Below are positions 47,355 through 61,472 of a stretch of DNA of 64,000 nt, one piece after another; position 1 is the stretch's first letter, and every line of letters starts with the position of its first letter. The notes beneath the pieces were generated by a model. The model was not told the DNA's origin. It worked only from the letters and a program-made list of their open reading frames with translations, and ran no database searches. The stretch spans positions 62,001 to 126,000 of the forward strand of contig VWYX01001244.1 of the NCBI GenBank assembly GCA_013396525.1, written 5' to 3'. The stretch comes from Chaetorhynchus papuensis. Its lineage: Eukaryota; Chordata; Aves; Passeriformes; Rhipiduridae. Made by a program: the position numbers and the translations under genes.

Positions 47355-50320
47355 GCTCCCACTGAGCCCTGGCAGCACTGCCACTGCAGACTGTGCAGGG
47401 AAGAGTAAGGAGACACACCGTACAGGTTTAATTGTCCCTGCCAGCTCCTCTTCCTTCTCCTGGAGTGTGGACCCCTCTCTCCTGAGCTCTGGGCAGGCTC
47501 AGGTTTGGAGCAGTCTCTGCTCCGAGCGCTGAAGCAGCACAGTGGCTCTGCACCCCCATGGGATCAGCGAAGGAGTTTTTTTTAGAGCAGACCAAGATTA
47601 TTTGCTGGCCAAGACTTTTCTCTGGGGCCGGGTCCTGAGCAAGCTGTAAAGTGCTGACATGGATTGAAAGGAGCGAGGCTCTGGCTTCAGTCCTGCCGTG
47701 CTGGGCCAGCCCACACCTGCAGCGAGGGCTGTGGAGCTCAAATAACATCGATTGCTTTGGATGTTCTGGCCCGTTAGATGCTGTTTAAAATACTGAAGTA
47801 TCAGAGAACAGAAAGATCTATAAGATCAGTGACAGCAGATGGATCTTCTCACTCATAAAAGTTGTTTGTTTGACTCCAGTGCTTACTCAAAGTTGTATTT
47901 GGCAACTAGCAAATGCGAGGCTTTTTTTTTTTATCCTGTTTTTCTGAGAGCTTCACGCAGCCAGCTCTTTGATTCTTGATGCATCTGATAACAGAAGATG
48001 CAAACAAGTCATTCCAGGCTCACTTTCTTCCTTGAGCAGCTCTTCAGATTGCAAAAAATAAATGGCAGGTGGGAAATCACAATAGAAATGCCAGACCAGT
48101 ACTGGACTGGGACAACCCAAACAGTGAGCTTTGCCCAGCCCGAGCTCCCTCTCACCACCATTTCTCAAACAGAACTTTAGGATCAGGAAAGTCAGACTTA
48201 CTCTTCTAGTGATTTCTCTTTAAATATATACTCAACAGTAGCATTTAGAAATCACTCATCACTGCCCTAAAATGTGATGCTATTTGAGGTCAGTGTTGTA
48301 TTTTCCATTGGGGACAGTTTGACCAGCGTTGAGCACTCTAAAATTTCCACCCCTACACACATATATGGAGAGAGAGGGAAAGAGACTGCAGGATGATACA
48401 TGTATCCTAATGTACCATGCTAGACAGAGACAAAACCCACATTTTTAATAGCTTTCTCTATTGATTTCAGAACTATTTATCATGTGACTGCAATAACACA
48501 CATTTGCAGACTTTAAAAACTCAAGTGCTGCTTCAAGAATGCCTGGCTTGACTCTAATCTCACTGTAAAATGGTAACATCTCCAATGAAGATAATTACCC
48601 CCATGCCAATGGGATCAGAAATGGGTAATTTTGCCTCACTGTGCTTCATTTTTAACCTTCTTTCAGGCAGGAAAGCATGTGGAGATGCAGTTCAGAACTG
48701 CTCATGTCTTTTGCAAGTTGGTCAGAGAAACACTTTGGAGCTGTTTGTGCCCATATTGGATCTGAATTTACTCCTCTTCCTCCACCTTCTCTCTCGCTGT
48801 CACACATCCTCACTCCTTTCAGGTTTTGTGTCTCCTGCTCACCCTTCACCCTCTATTTTATATTGCTACAAAAGGAAGGATTTAGCTCAGATGAGCTGAA
48901 GATTAGCATGAGCAAACTCCCCTTTTGCTGCAGAACCCACCCGAGGCTGGTGGAACCCTTCTCTCTGTCACCCTCTCCAGCAGCAGAAATGTCCCACTCA
49001 GGTGCTCAAGCTGATCTGGAGCACGGGCTGCTGGCTCCTATTTCCTCTAAGTTTATTTTGCAAAGGATGGGCCCTTTACCTATATTGCCTTAGAGAACAG
49101 ACAGGTTTACATAAAAAACTGCACAGCAGCAGGATGATGAATTGCTGTGGTTAATTAGTAATTTACTAATTGCACGATCTAGCAACCAGGCAGGATCTAC
49201 ACTCTACCAAAGTAAACTATTACATACAGGAAAAAGAGAAGAGTCTAAAGAGAAGGAATGAAGCAAAGTATTCCAGACTCCAAGCTCCCTGGCTTGAGCA
49301 AGATCCTACAAACACCATGGAAGGGGTATTTTTCCAAATGCTGTAAATGAGAGAGTGATGCTGACAAGATTTCCAGCAGACCTTTCCTCTCTATGTAAGG
49401 AAAACATGGCCACATCTATGAGGTGAGACTATTTTCTCCTGCCATCACAGAGCACAGGCTCTGGGGGCACTCCTGAAGGGACCAAAAGTGATGGAAACAA
49501 CAAAGCAAAAAGCAGAATCACAGCCCTGGAGTTCAGGACAGCAGACTTTGGGCTTTTCAAGGATCTGCTCAGAGGAGTTGCACGGGACACAGAGCTGGGA
49601 AAAAGAGGGGCCCAGCAACGCTGGCTGATCTGCACCCCCTTGACAGCACTGTGTGTTCCACTGCTGGGGAGGGAACCAGGCCTGAATAAAGGAGGTGCTT
49701 CCACAGGGAAGGATGCAGGACTGGGGAGATGGGAATGGCCTTTTCCTCACTTCACACAGCAGCACACAAAAGCCAAGGGAGGCTCTGGTTAGACACTCCC
49801 AGGGCAGTCTCATCTCCTGGTGTGTGCACGTTGTGTTTATGGAATGCCAAGGGAAGCTGGAGGAGCTAAAACACGAAAAGCCCTTTAAAACACAGGGTCC
49901 ATTGTCTCCCCTGGCCAAATTTGCTTTAATCAGGTGCTGGCTCCATTTCACCTCTTGAACGTGAGTTCCCAGACCTGTGAGGCACACTGAACCAGTGAGC
50001 AGGCACAGCAGGAGGGGAAAATAACCAAACCTGAACTTCACCTGGCCTGAGATTACTCTTTCCCTTTCGTTTCTTTTCCCAGGTGATGAGATGCTCTCAC
50101 CTGGCTAGAACGCAAAAGAACAGAAAGAGAAAAACCAAATGCTGCAGGAGGAAGAGGGAGCAATGTAAACTGCCTGTTGTTCTGTGCATGCTTTCTCCCC
50201 CCCTCCTTCTTTAATTTCAATTTGCAAAGACAGTGAAATGGAAAATGTGCCTCTAATTATTACCCCTCTGTTCTTCCTAAAAGCCTCTCTCTGAACTTTT
50301 AAGTCTCCTCAAGTTTCAGG
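47355..50320. other. single-copy sequence, no gene recognised
   Basis: A ten-base T run lies at 47922-47931. A minus-strand 198-residue frame at 49445-50041 shows no domain I know. The rest is AT-moderate and unremarkable. Confidence 0.45.
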
Positions 50321-50369
50321 TCCTCTTTTTCTCCCTCTCTCTTTCTCTCTTTTTCTCTCCCCCTTTTTT
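50321..50369. repeat. 49-bp uninterrupted pyrimidine tract
   Basis: It contains only C and T, with CTCCCTCTCTCTTTCTCTCT as its core. Long homopyrimidine tracts can form intramolecular triplex DNA. Confidence 0.9.
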
Positions 50370-53300
50370 ATTTAAACTAATCTAAAAAAGCTATAAAAAG
50401 CCTCTGACACTATAAATTCCCTTGTAAACCCTGGTTTTATAGGTTTAATTGCCTCATTTTACTGCCTTGCATGCTTTGTTCCTTCAGTATTTTAGAGAGC
50501 TGCCCCAGTATTTAGTACAAGCAGGCAACTTGGGGAAAGAGAGAGCAGCTCGGAGCCCTGGACTAGAATTTGGCTGTGGCCAGAGCTCTGGCATGGTCAG
50601 CACCCCACGGAGACTGAGTCTGGAAGTGGCTCCACTCAGGCTCTCGCGTGCGGGACGCTGACCCAGACAAAAACACAGAGAAACCTCAGCACTGGGGAGT
50701 TCAAGTCCCCCTTGATGGGATAAAATCAGGCTCACAGGCCAGGAGGGAATGAGAAAACCCCCAAAGAATCTCTCACAGGGGAAGGGGTGCTGGGGAGGAT
50801 TTTTCTTTTTCTGTTACAGGAACGGATTCTTCCGTGAGCACCGGCAAAGCACAGTGCAAGAATCCCAAGGATGCCCAAGCAAGCAGCAAGGGCTCTGCTG
50901 TGCTGTACAAACACGGACAAACAAGTGAGATCCCAGTCCAGGGAGCTCCCCATGCAAATAATTATCCTCTTCAAATAAGGGCAGGGGATGAGTGTGAAAA
51001 TCCTACCAAGATTCCCCCTTGATTCTTCATAATCCCCCAGTCACACTTTTGATGCCAAGGCGTTAATGCCCAAGCAATCAGCAAAATGCACCCTTGCTTC
51101 AGACACACACATTTCTAATTCTGCCACTATCTGCTCAATGCCTTCCACAAATCTTAGCTGGAGACTGTGGCTGTGCCTCCCCCTGAGGGGTGCAAGAGGA
51201 GGAAAGATGCACAGGCACTTCATGTGGGGAGCTAAAAGGAGCCTCTGTTTTTATTTCAGGGTTAGAACTGCCAAATGGACTTGGAGAAACTGCCCACATC
51301 CAAAATGCAAGGGATTTTTCTCATTAAAGAACACACACAACATGTTTCTGTGCAGGTATTGCCTCCAGAGCCATCCTCAGCAACTGCATGGAAGTTTCAC
51401 TCCCTGTCTTGAGCCTTGGATCCAAGAGCTCGATGTCCAGCAGAACGGAACAGCACAGACACTGCAGACCTTCCACCAAAAGGCTGGGGTGCTTTCCCCC
51501 TCCGTGTTCCCAGAATCCATTTCCTGGCTCCCAGAGAACATGAAATGACACCCTTGGTTCCATCTGAGCCTAGAGATTTTTTGCCTATCCCATCCAGGTG
51601 ATCTGTTAAGAAGAACAGACCCTGCAGGGTTTTATTCCTGAACTCCTTCTTTTACCAGCTCTAGTTCAAGCATGGGAAATAAAAAATACTAGAAAGAAGG
51701 GAGAAATAAATGAAAGCCTAAAAGCTTTCAAACAGTTTGGTTTTGGCTTAACTGAGGAAATGATAAAGGCATCCAAATGTGGGTTTTGTTGGCAAATTAA
51801 GGGTTTTATTCTTTTCCCTGTTTTCCTTAAGAGGCGAGGCTCCTGAATCCTGACGTGTGTGCAGCTTGCACTACATTCTGGTTTATGGCAACTTCAGAAA
51901 ATGTTGAGCATTCTTCACCAAATATGTCAGAGAGAAAGAAGTCTCAAGATTATTAAGTGTCTGTAGGTTTTATAAATACAAGTCAGCCAGTAAGCGAGCA
52001 AGATACGAATTTGTTTCCCCATCCCTAATCTAAGCCATACATTAGATTTCCTTATGCTGTTCACCAAGCTACCATTCTCTGAAATGCTTCCCCCAGCTCA
52101 GGGAAAGGGACATCCATGTTATGTGAAGAACTGAATCTGCTTTTTGTACTAACCAAGGTAAAGGAGTAACAACCTCTTTATTTTTCCAGACCACTTATGA
52201 TTTTATAGCCCTGTATTGTATCTCTCCTCAGCTACCTCACAGACCCCTGCTCTATTTAACTGCCCTTCATAAATATGACGGTTTTCCCTCTCTTGCCTCT
52301 GCATTTCTTTTCTTAGCTGGGTCCTGTGAAGAAGAAAGAAGAAACATTCCCTCTTTGTGAAAAGGGAATTTAAAAGCATGTGTTCACACAGAGGCTACTC
52401 CCTGTGAACAAGCAGATCCTGAAAAAATCCCCTCCTTGTTTTAGCCATTAAACAGTTGGCAGCAGGGCGGGCAAGAGGGACGGTGATGGAAGGGGAGAGG
52501 CACTCAGAGGATCAAAATCTGCAAGAAAAGGAGGTTTAAAACAAATGAACTGAAGAAAGAACTTGTTGTTGGTGAAGTTGATCCTTCATGCTGCTCTGCT
52601 ATCTTGTAAAAGGAGTTTTATTTGCCTTTTTGTGGGAGTCCTGGGAGGAAACTATTAAAGCCCCAGGCTTTAGGCAGTTTGTGGGGATGTGGATGCAGGC
52701 ACAGGGCTGGGTGCGTGTGTTTGGCCGTGCACGGCTGCGTTTTCTCCCTCCCTTTTACAAGGGCCGCTCAGGTCACAAGGTTAAAGCCAGGGGGGACTTA
52801 TTTTGTGTTGTAAGAATTTTTACAAAGTGTAAAGGATCAAAGTAATTAGCTGAGGGTGAGAGCCCAGGACTGTCAGAGAAGCAGTGCAGCCCCTGCCCGG
52901 GAGTGCTGATGGCAGCCGGCCGGCCTCAAGCTGCAGATCCTGGGAATAACCTCACCCACCAGGTCTGCTCAGCACGGGGGGTGCTGCTCCATACCAAACT
53001 TGTCAGGAAGAAGAAAGGCAAAGTTTTGGACGGAGCGACTGGAAAATGCTCCAGCAATGTGGCCGAATGAAACCCAGGAGCTTTTAGGTGTGAATATTTA
53101 AAGCCAGCTGTCTGTGCTGCTGTGAGAGCTGCCAAACCTCGCTGGCACTCTTAGGGGAGCAGCTCATTGCTTCCTGCTCCCAGCCAGCCTGGAAAGATCA
53201 TCCCAAAGTGAGCAGTGTCTCAGTCCCTCAGTGTGGTCCTTCAAAGCAAACAAGCAAGAAGGGAAGAGACACATGGGGTGATAAAGCATCAGCATCAAAA

Positions 53301-54359
53301 CAGTGGATCCTAGGGGTGCATCAAAGCTACCTCCAAGTGCTAGCCAAGAACTTCCTGCTGGAAATCCCTGTTCTCTGTGCTGCCTCTCCTGCTGCCTGTT
53401 GTTCTTGGCATGCTCCTGATGCAATTCAAGTCCCTCCAGCAGCACTTTCACTAAAACAAGCCAGGCCACAGCCCATCTGTAGTGTGTGGGCAAGGAAACC
53501 CCCTACTGCACCCCTGGCCTGGGCTTCCAAAGTGGACAGGCTGAGAAGCATCCCAGTCACTCCCTTCCAGATGTTCTCAGGAAGGAGCTTTGCCTCTAAG
53601 CCCACATGGCTCATCTTGGGAAAAAACCTTTGATGACATCGATGTTCTGTGTCCCTAAAGTAACTCAGGGTTTTATTCCTGGAGTGGCAGGGGTGCACGA
53701 GCCCAGCACCCACTGCACAGCAAATCAAGTGCTCCTGACATTGCCCAGTCCAGCCAGTGCTCCAGGATCCCTTTTTTCCTGTTGTACAGACAAATATCCA
53801 GTATTGGGAAACACACGCTTTTTTAGGAGGAGGACCAAGATAAGATCTCTAGCCAAAGAGACTGCCCTACTTATGCATGACTGCCACAGCTCCGGGGGTG
53901 GCTCACACATGTCAAATGCCAAACTCCCCTGCACATGAACACCGAGTGCAGCCCTGGAGAGCCTCCAAGGCCCTGGAGTCACCCATGGTTTGGACTGGCA
54001 CTGGTAACTGAGAAGAATGAGTTATGTTCTGAATACAGAAATACAGACCAAACTCTTCCAGATGGCCACAGAAGGACCTGCTGGGCACTGGCCAAGGCCA
54101 CCAGGCCCCTCACCTCTCCCAGACTCCTTCAGCAAGAAGCTAATTAGCTGCCACTCTTAGAAATCAAGGGGATAGGAAGGAATTACAGAGAGACTAGAAA
54201 TCCCAGTTACCCCTGTATCACAGCTGGAAATGAACTGTGCATCCTCCTTCCCGGGAGTGCTGGGATGAGGGAAGGAGGAGGCACTTCACCCTACCTGCAG
54301 CTGCTGTGTGGAAGGAGGATATTGACTCACACAAAAGCTCCTCTTTTTTAAACTGCTGC
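50370..54359. other. single-copy sequence, no gene recognised
   Basis: Positions 50370-50480 are AT-rich with TAAT cores. Positions 51066-51548 hold a 160-residue plus-strand frame without recognisable features. Positions 51600-52580 are AT-rich. I see no repeat family. Confidence 0.45.
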
Positions 54360-54830
54360 ATTAGTTTTATTAAATGTTTGTAATCTCCGTTTCACCTTTC
54401 CTCCCCAAATTCCACTCATCTTTGTGAGAGAATAAAAATTAGCTGCCTAACCACAGCTTTGGCTGCGAGCTGCCTCCAGCCCTGGCGAGGATGAGTTAGT
54501 GCTCGTGGTGTTATTGATCTCCAGGCTCGGGTTGTCTGGCTCATGAGCCTCGTGTCTCCTATCCCACACTGAGATCTGCCTCCCCTTGGCATTCCTCTGA
54601 TCTGAGCCCACTTGAGATGCAAAATGCAGAGCTGGCAGGTGTGGCTGCACCATGGCCCACAGCCATTTATCACACACTTCTCAATAAGCTAATAGCCCTA
54701 ATGTGTGAAAATTGATTTCTGGGCTGAATGCAAAAGTCCCAGTGATTTACACTCTATTTCCAATTGATGAGGCTCAATTGATTTCAATGAGTACTAAAAT
54801 ATTTACCATAGTGGGAGGCAGGGGGAGGGT
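54360..54830. promoter_or_regulatory. AT-rich block with repeated CAATTGAT, candidate regulatory element
   Basis: CAATTGAT occurs twice 14 bp apart (54761-54768 and 54775-54782), near AAAATTGATT and CTAATAGCCCTAATG. The block has no open frame that I recognise and no repeat. The call rests on motif density and is speculative. Confidence 0.2.
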
Positions 54831-57800
54831 GTGTGGGGAAGGCTGGGAACAGGGTCATCACTCACAGAAAGGCATCCCAGCAGGGCCAGCAGAGCAGCAC
54901 CACCAGCCTCTGGAAGGGCCCAGCAGAACATGGAGCATTTGGTGGAGCAGGAAAATTACTTGGTCAGCCAGAAAGGAAAGCACTGACAGAAGGGAAAGCT
55001 GATGTGTCATTAACACAACACTGGGGTGAGCTAAGACTCAAAAGTCCCCTGATTTCTTGGGGGAATAACTCTGGGAAAGCACCTTTGATGCTGTGTCCTG
55101 CCAAGGGCGGTTTGAACTCAGCTGCCTTTGCTCTCTGACTCTCAGGGGCCCCGTGGGCTCCAGGACAGCCCAGCTACACTCGAGGTTAACAAGGAAAGGC
55201 CCCGTGACTTCCCCAGAGCCACCATCTGCCCTGGAAGCAAAACCTCTCCAGCCACAGCTGCCCAAAACACACATCTGTGCTCCACAGTTTGATGGCTGGG
55301 ACAGCCCAGGCTGAGTGAGACAATTCCAACACTGACCCCAAGTGCCAGTGTCCTCCCCAGCCACCCTGGCAAAGCAAACCAGTGCTCCCAGGAGAAGGTA
55401 GACAAGGGCATGGGGGAGGAATGGAACTTGGAACACTCTCACAGTCTACAAGGTCTTGTATTTTCCTGTGTTTTCAGCATCTCCTTCCACCTGAGCTTGA
55501 TGCAACAAACTCAGCTCTCAGGTCCCATTGACCTTCCCCAAGTCATCCTCCCCTTCCCCCATTTATTAATCCTGCCTTCTCCTCCCCTTCCCTCACCTCC
55601 ACAGGGTAAAGTTCTCATTTACCAGATCAAAGGTTAGCACTCGTCAGACCAAAAGCTTTGAAATACATCTCAGTAATGAATAATTTCCAAGTTCAGAGCT
55701 GCCCCCATCTCTCTCTCTGTCACTCAAAAGCAGCTCAGGGTAGAGGCTTGCAAGTGTTTCACACAGAATGCCAAACCCCAGTGTTTCAGTAGGGGCATCA
55801 GAGACACCGTTCAGATGCAGGTGCAGCTGTGAAACCACCAGCAGTCACTGGGTGGTGACTCCCCTGGGAGGCAAGAGGGCTTTCACTGCTCACACACCTC
55901 CCCCAGACCTCACCATGGGGAAGTGGAGGTGCTGCCCCAGCCCAGCTCTCACAGTCCTGCCTGTACCTGGAAACCCAACAGCATTTCAGTCCCAGTCACA
56001 CTCCCCCAGGTCAGGGCCAGCAAATGGAGCCAATATCCCCGCAGTCCTCGAGTTTATCTGGTATGTTCTATTCTCTTAGGAAGTGGTGGGGAATTTCCCA
56101 TACAGGTCTGACTCCTCCAAACTCCTGAAGGTGCTGCCATAAGCACAATTTCTCTATTTCTGATCTCTCTACTCGTGCTGCTGTGCAATCATGATGACAA
56201 AATGCCCCAGGGACTATGAAACAGCAATAAATAAAGAAATCACATTCAGCTAAAATAAAAAACTCCTACTTTTACCGAGTTCCCAGTGGGACAAGAGCAG
56301 GAGATGGGGAGCACGACACACACAAGCCTCATGCACAGAGGGCCATGAGCTGGTCCCCTGGCCCTCCCCCTGAGCCCCCCTGCAGGTGCAGTGCCAGGAG
56401 CTCAGCTGAGGCAGCTCCAGACAACTTTGTTCAACCCCCCAAATGAGAATCTGCTTTCTAAACATTTGTTAAACCATCAGAGGGAAAAGCCAGATGATGA
56501 GAGGACAGTGTTCAGCCCACGCAAAGCATGGGAAAGCAATGGAGCTGGATCAATTTAGAGCAGGCAACTCACTGAAACTTTAAACTCCCTTTCAAACGCT
56601 CTTAGCAGCCCCTCAATCTGCCAGCGGCAAAGGAATTCCCTGACCACTGTTCACATGATTCACGTCTGTTACTCTGTTCTTGAAAAGCCCAGCTTTGCTC
56701 TTCAGCAGTTTTGGTTTCCTGCCTCAAAGCACTGCCCAAGCTGAAGGTAAGGAATGCTCAGAGTGCCCAGCTGCACCCAGGGCTAACACCGAAACCCAGC
56801 CCTTCGTTCATCAACAGACCAAATGCAAACAGATTCTCCCTTGGCTGTTTTCTTCTCACCCTGGCACGCTAGAGGCAGATCCGTCAGCAAAAGAACTTAT
56901 TTGCCCAAGCAAAAATACTTCTTGCTGCTAGAAAAGGTGTCCTGCTGGCAGGTTTGCTCTGCTCATTTCACTACACTGGAAATGGCAAAGGAGAGCTATT
57001 AATGCTGTCACCAGGGGCTTTTTGGTAGTGATGAGCTCAGTGCAGCAGCTCATCCCACTCATCCTCTGATTTTCCAGGTCCCCGTTTTAGATAATTCCTT
57101 ACTCTTCTTCTTAGTTCACACAATTCAGATCAGTCCTTCCAGAGACCAGAATGTGTCAAAAAAGAAAAAAACCAAATCCGCAGTTAAGGCACATGCCAAG
57201 TGGGCAGACCCAAAGCAGTTCTGCTTCCATGGTTCCTCTTCCTCTGACCCTGTCCTACTCCATCAGCCTCTGCTTTCTCTCACCTTGCTGAGAGGCTCCA
57301 AAGGTGTTGCACTTGGAAAACCTGGTGCAGAAAGCCCTCAGAGCATAAAGCAGCATTAATTGTTATTCACCTTCACAAGAAGATGATGCAGTGTTTAATC
57401 AGCAAATGTCCCCATCTGAGCTCTCCAGGTGAAAAATGATATGCAAGTGCAAAGTGTTTCTTAAAAATATTGGAAATACATTTTATAAATAATAAAAGAG
57501 GAGAAACTTCCATTTTAGCCCGTGTCTGTTCCTCTGGCCATCCCCATTCCCCTCTCTCCTGCTCACTCTGCAGAGCTGTAGAGAAAATCAGAATCCAATC
57601 TCAGCAAATCCTATTGACTGTCTCCTGTCACTCACCTGATTAAAGGTTCCACTTACATCCAAATGCTTCGAGCCCACTCTGAGCCATTCATAAAACTCCT
57701 ATTGAAGGATTAGCTTTCACAAACTTTGCCTTAATGATTATGCATTCTATTGATCAGTGGGGGAAACTATAAAAATTGACACCAGAATAAACTTTGAAGG

Positions 57801-60800
57801 ACTGCTCTCGCTCAGCAGAACTCGGATCAATTGGAATCGACCAGGATGATAGGGAAGGGGGGAAAACAACCTCTCTCCATTAGCTGGGTGTAATCCTGAT
57901 TAGCTAAATGGTGAAGGCTTTTTCTATCTGTCTCTATTTGACTGCTGAAATCCAGCAGCATCTCAGTGTGGTGCAGATTATCAGACCTTGAGGATAACAG
58001 CAAACGCACTGGCGTGTGTTCATTCCACCTCTGCTCCACAGATAAGGCCTCCTTCACCACTGCTTTGATGTTCAGATTTCCTGACCACTGCTCCCCAGTT
58101 TAAAACGATCCAACACACCACAGAGATTATTTTGTTCATGGAGGGAATAGGTATTAGTCACTGATAACAAGAGGAAACAGTGTTAATGTGACATTCCTAA
58201 GGTCAGCCAGGAATTCTTTGGGTTTTATCCTCAGAATTCTTTTCCAAACCTTTTTGGGACAACACGTGCACATGCAGCTATCCAGCTTTGGTGAGTCTGC
58301 CTGAAGTAGGAAATTACTCAAGAGAGATGAGACCAAAACTTTGATTGCATTTCTAAATATTCCACTGGGTTTAATAACAGGAAAGAAAAATAAAGTGTCT
58401 TCTGCCCATAAAATCTGCCCCTCACATCCCTGGACCATCATGGCTCCAGAGGAACAATGATTCCCTGTGCTCACTCTGTTGAGCAGCATTATCCAGCTTC
58501 CAGCTGGGATGCACGGATATGGATACAAACACCTCTCAAAAGGCAATTGCAAATTACCTGAGGATACCCAGTTCCAGTTCCTCATGTTCTCTGTATTTTA
58601 CTGCCTAATCCCAACCTCTGAGGGGTCATTTCAGCACAGCCCTCCCCAGTTCCTGAGAGGGTTTACAAGCACAGCTTGGCTGACATCTCCCATGAGTAGC
58701 TGTCCTATTCCAAGGAGTAAGGACAACATCCAGCCCAGGGAAGCAGATGTTTTCAATCCCAGAACTGACCTTATCTAGAGCCCAACCCTACAACCACTGG
58801 AGTCCAGCTCAAGTTCACATTATGCTGAGATGTTTTCCCAGACTCAGTTCCAGGTGGTCACCGAAATCCAGGTTTCCTTTTCACTGTGAGATTACTCATG
58901 GGATGAGTGGTCTATTTCCTATCTGAAAACCATGTACCTTTTCTTACGTGGTACCCCAGAAAGCTGGGACAGTCTGAGAAGGGGTAATTGAAAAAGAGCT
59001 GACAATGAACTGACAAAAATGGCCCATTTGAAGACGATTCTTTCAATAAAATCAGATGGTCAAGATATAACTTTCCATAAAAACATTTCTAGGGTTATAG
59101 AAACTTGTAACTACGAGCAGGATACATCTCAGTTAATTTTAGCAGTCAGGAAATGAGGTGTAGCCTAGATAATCCTCCAGGCTCCTGGCTGAGCCGATGG
59201 CACAGGCGTGTCCCGAGGTAACACATCCCATCTGTCCCAGAGAACCTCTGGGGGTGAAATGGCTCAACAGCAGCTCAGAGTGCCAGGTATGGCACCTGCA
59301 TGGAGCCAGAGAGGAGCAGGAGGGTGGCCAAGGCAAGCAGCCAAAGCCCACGTGATGAACTCAGACAATATTCCAAACTGATTCTGGGATCTACTCAAGG
59401 ACACAGGAAGAGAAACCCAAGATGATGCACTCGATACAAATGTGGTCTGCCCCAAAGATAAAGTCAGAAGTAAAGCTGATGCTTAAAGGAAACCCTGGGT
59501 GGATTAGGTTAGTCAGAAGCCACGCCCAGACATATTCAAATTAGCAGCTAATTGCTCCAAAGCCGTGGTAATTACCTGCCACACTTTTCTGGAAGATAGA
59601 AAGAAATGGATTCAAAGGGCCTGGCTTCCTTCACAGAAGAATTCAGACAGCACAACACACCCCACTGGCCTCACATTTCTTTAATCTATGAAAAGAGGGA
59701 AGAGAAAGACCAAGCAAGAAAAGGTATCCTCTGGCAAATGCAATTTCAGTAAAGACGTTAAAAAAGGAACTAAGAGCAAGAACTCCCATAAATAACAGTA
59801 TTAACTGCATCGAGTTGTTAGTAAAGATCCAGTCAGTGGTTTTTAATACACCCTCTGAACATTATTTACTTACAAGTGCTATCCAGCATTTGTTCTAATC
59901 CCAGAGTTTTCTAACAGTTTCTGATTTTTGAGTGCATGACATTCCCATTTAGATTGGAGGCCTGACAGAATATATGGCAAATCATTAAGTTTTGCAGCAG
60001 ACCAAAGAAAGAAATCTATGTTTGAACTTCGAAAAATAATAATAAATGATACTCCTAACAGAAGTGATCCATAATGGATGTGAGCTGGGTAAAAATGACC
60101 TAATTGCTGATCCAGGGAAGACAGAAACAATACCTGAAGTGTTTACTCCACACAGCAAAGCACAGAGAAAGAGATCTGTAGGGATAATAAACTGATTTGG
60201 CAAAATTCATTCCAAATCTATACATGATCAATAAGTGCTTGTGGAAATTGTTGGAATATGAGGTTGCTGGCATTCAGCAGAAGGACATTAATAGACATCT
60301 AAGCAGCTAAAATCATTTATTAACAAGGTTGTTTCAGAACCTCATGACATGACTAAGGCTGCTGGGTTGGAAGCTCCGCTCCACGCTGGCACAAAGTACC
60401 CACCAGACTTTTACAGGAATTTCCAGAGGTGCCTCTTGTCTGAGCTGAACACTCTGGGGCTGGCACAGAGGTGCTGACAGGGCACAGAACCCCTTGGTTT
60501 GTCAGGGAGAGGAGGAAGGAAGGGCTCCAGGGATGAGTTTCTCAGAAGGCCAACAGGACAACAGAGATGCACAAGTCCTAAACCAACCAGTTGTTTCCTT
60601 CCAGCCCTTTTGGGAACCTCGAGACTTCCCCAGCTTGGAACCCCAAACAAATTTCCTGTTTCCAGCTGTTCCTTGGCTATGCCCTGCTCACCCCAAACTG
60701 CTGGAAAAGTACCCATTCAATAAAGGGCTGGGAATGCTGAACCAAGTGACAACCCAACCCCTCCAGACTCTTATCAACACCCCTGCATTACCTGGGCCAC

Positions 60801-61435
60801 GAATGAAAGGTGCTGGGGAAGGAGCATGAGGAGAGGCTTCATGGGAGCTTTTGGGACACCAGTGGAGAGCGGGTGAATATTTATCTTTCTAAAGAGCAAC
60901 AAGAAAAAAAAGTACATTCCCTTTGCAGTTGCCAGTGATAATGGATGCTGTGTGAGCTAAAAACCCAGCAGTTAAAAGCTACATTTATTATCACTCTATC
61001 TCACACCAGCAAATTTATGATCCCTTCCAGACCTAAAACATCAAAGCAGAGCAGGAGTCAGAGCCTTTTCAGACTGTTAGGGTTTTTTTTTTTCCTCCTT
61101 CTTCTTTTCACATAGATTGCTTTATTTATTTTTTAAAAGGAGGTGGGCATTAAAACCAAAATCTGACCTTTGATCCCCTGAGGCAACTCATTACTTACAA
61201 GGGCAAATAGGGAGCTGAAAGTTTTTCCTGCATGAAACCGTAAATAATTCTTCCATACGTCCACAAATCACTCTAGGTTGGTAAAGTAAATAGTAATTGG
61301 TGGGTTTCTCCCTAGAGGCAGGTCTGAAGGGGGTTATACATTAGACTTAGGGATTTTTTGTTTAAAAAAAACTTCAGAAACCATGTTTCCCTCAGCTCAG
61401 TGCTCCAGCTGCTCAGGTAATACACAAGTTTTGGA
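54831..61435. other. single-copy sequence, no gene recognised
   Basis: Positions 56150-56280 and 57370-57900 are AT-rich. The latter has the even texture of conserved noncoding DNA. Donor-like sites (for example CTGAAG/GTAAGG at 56746, plus strand) occur, but no recognisable product is joined to them. A nine-base T run precedes a purine-rich stretch near 61090-61145. Confidence 0.4.
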
Positions 61436-61472
61436 GGGGTGGGTATGGGCAGGGGTGTGGGGAGGGGAAGGG
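61436..61472 (+). other. G-quadruplex motif, seven G-runs
   Basis: Seven runs of three or four G occur in 37 nt, separated by loops of one to three bases (GGGGTGGGTATGGG, then GGGGTGTGGGGAGGGG and a final GGG). This exceeds the usual four-run criterion on the plus strand. Confidence 0.8.

Noticed and set aside
45896..47365. 489-codon open frame on the plus strand
   Set aside because: It crosses 219 unknown bases and the 22-bp array, whose sequence cannot produce a stop in any frame. It is not evidence of a protein.
46347..47532. Five further frames of 300-345 codons on both strands
   Set aside because: All are products of the same stop-free 22-bp unit read in different phases.
59573..59590. 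13-bp segment between a strong acceptor and CAG/GTAATT on the minus strand
   Set aside because: It is too short for an ordinary exon and has no partner exons.
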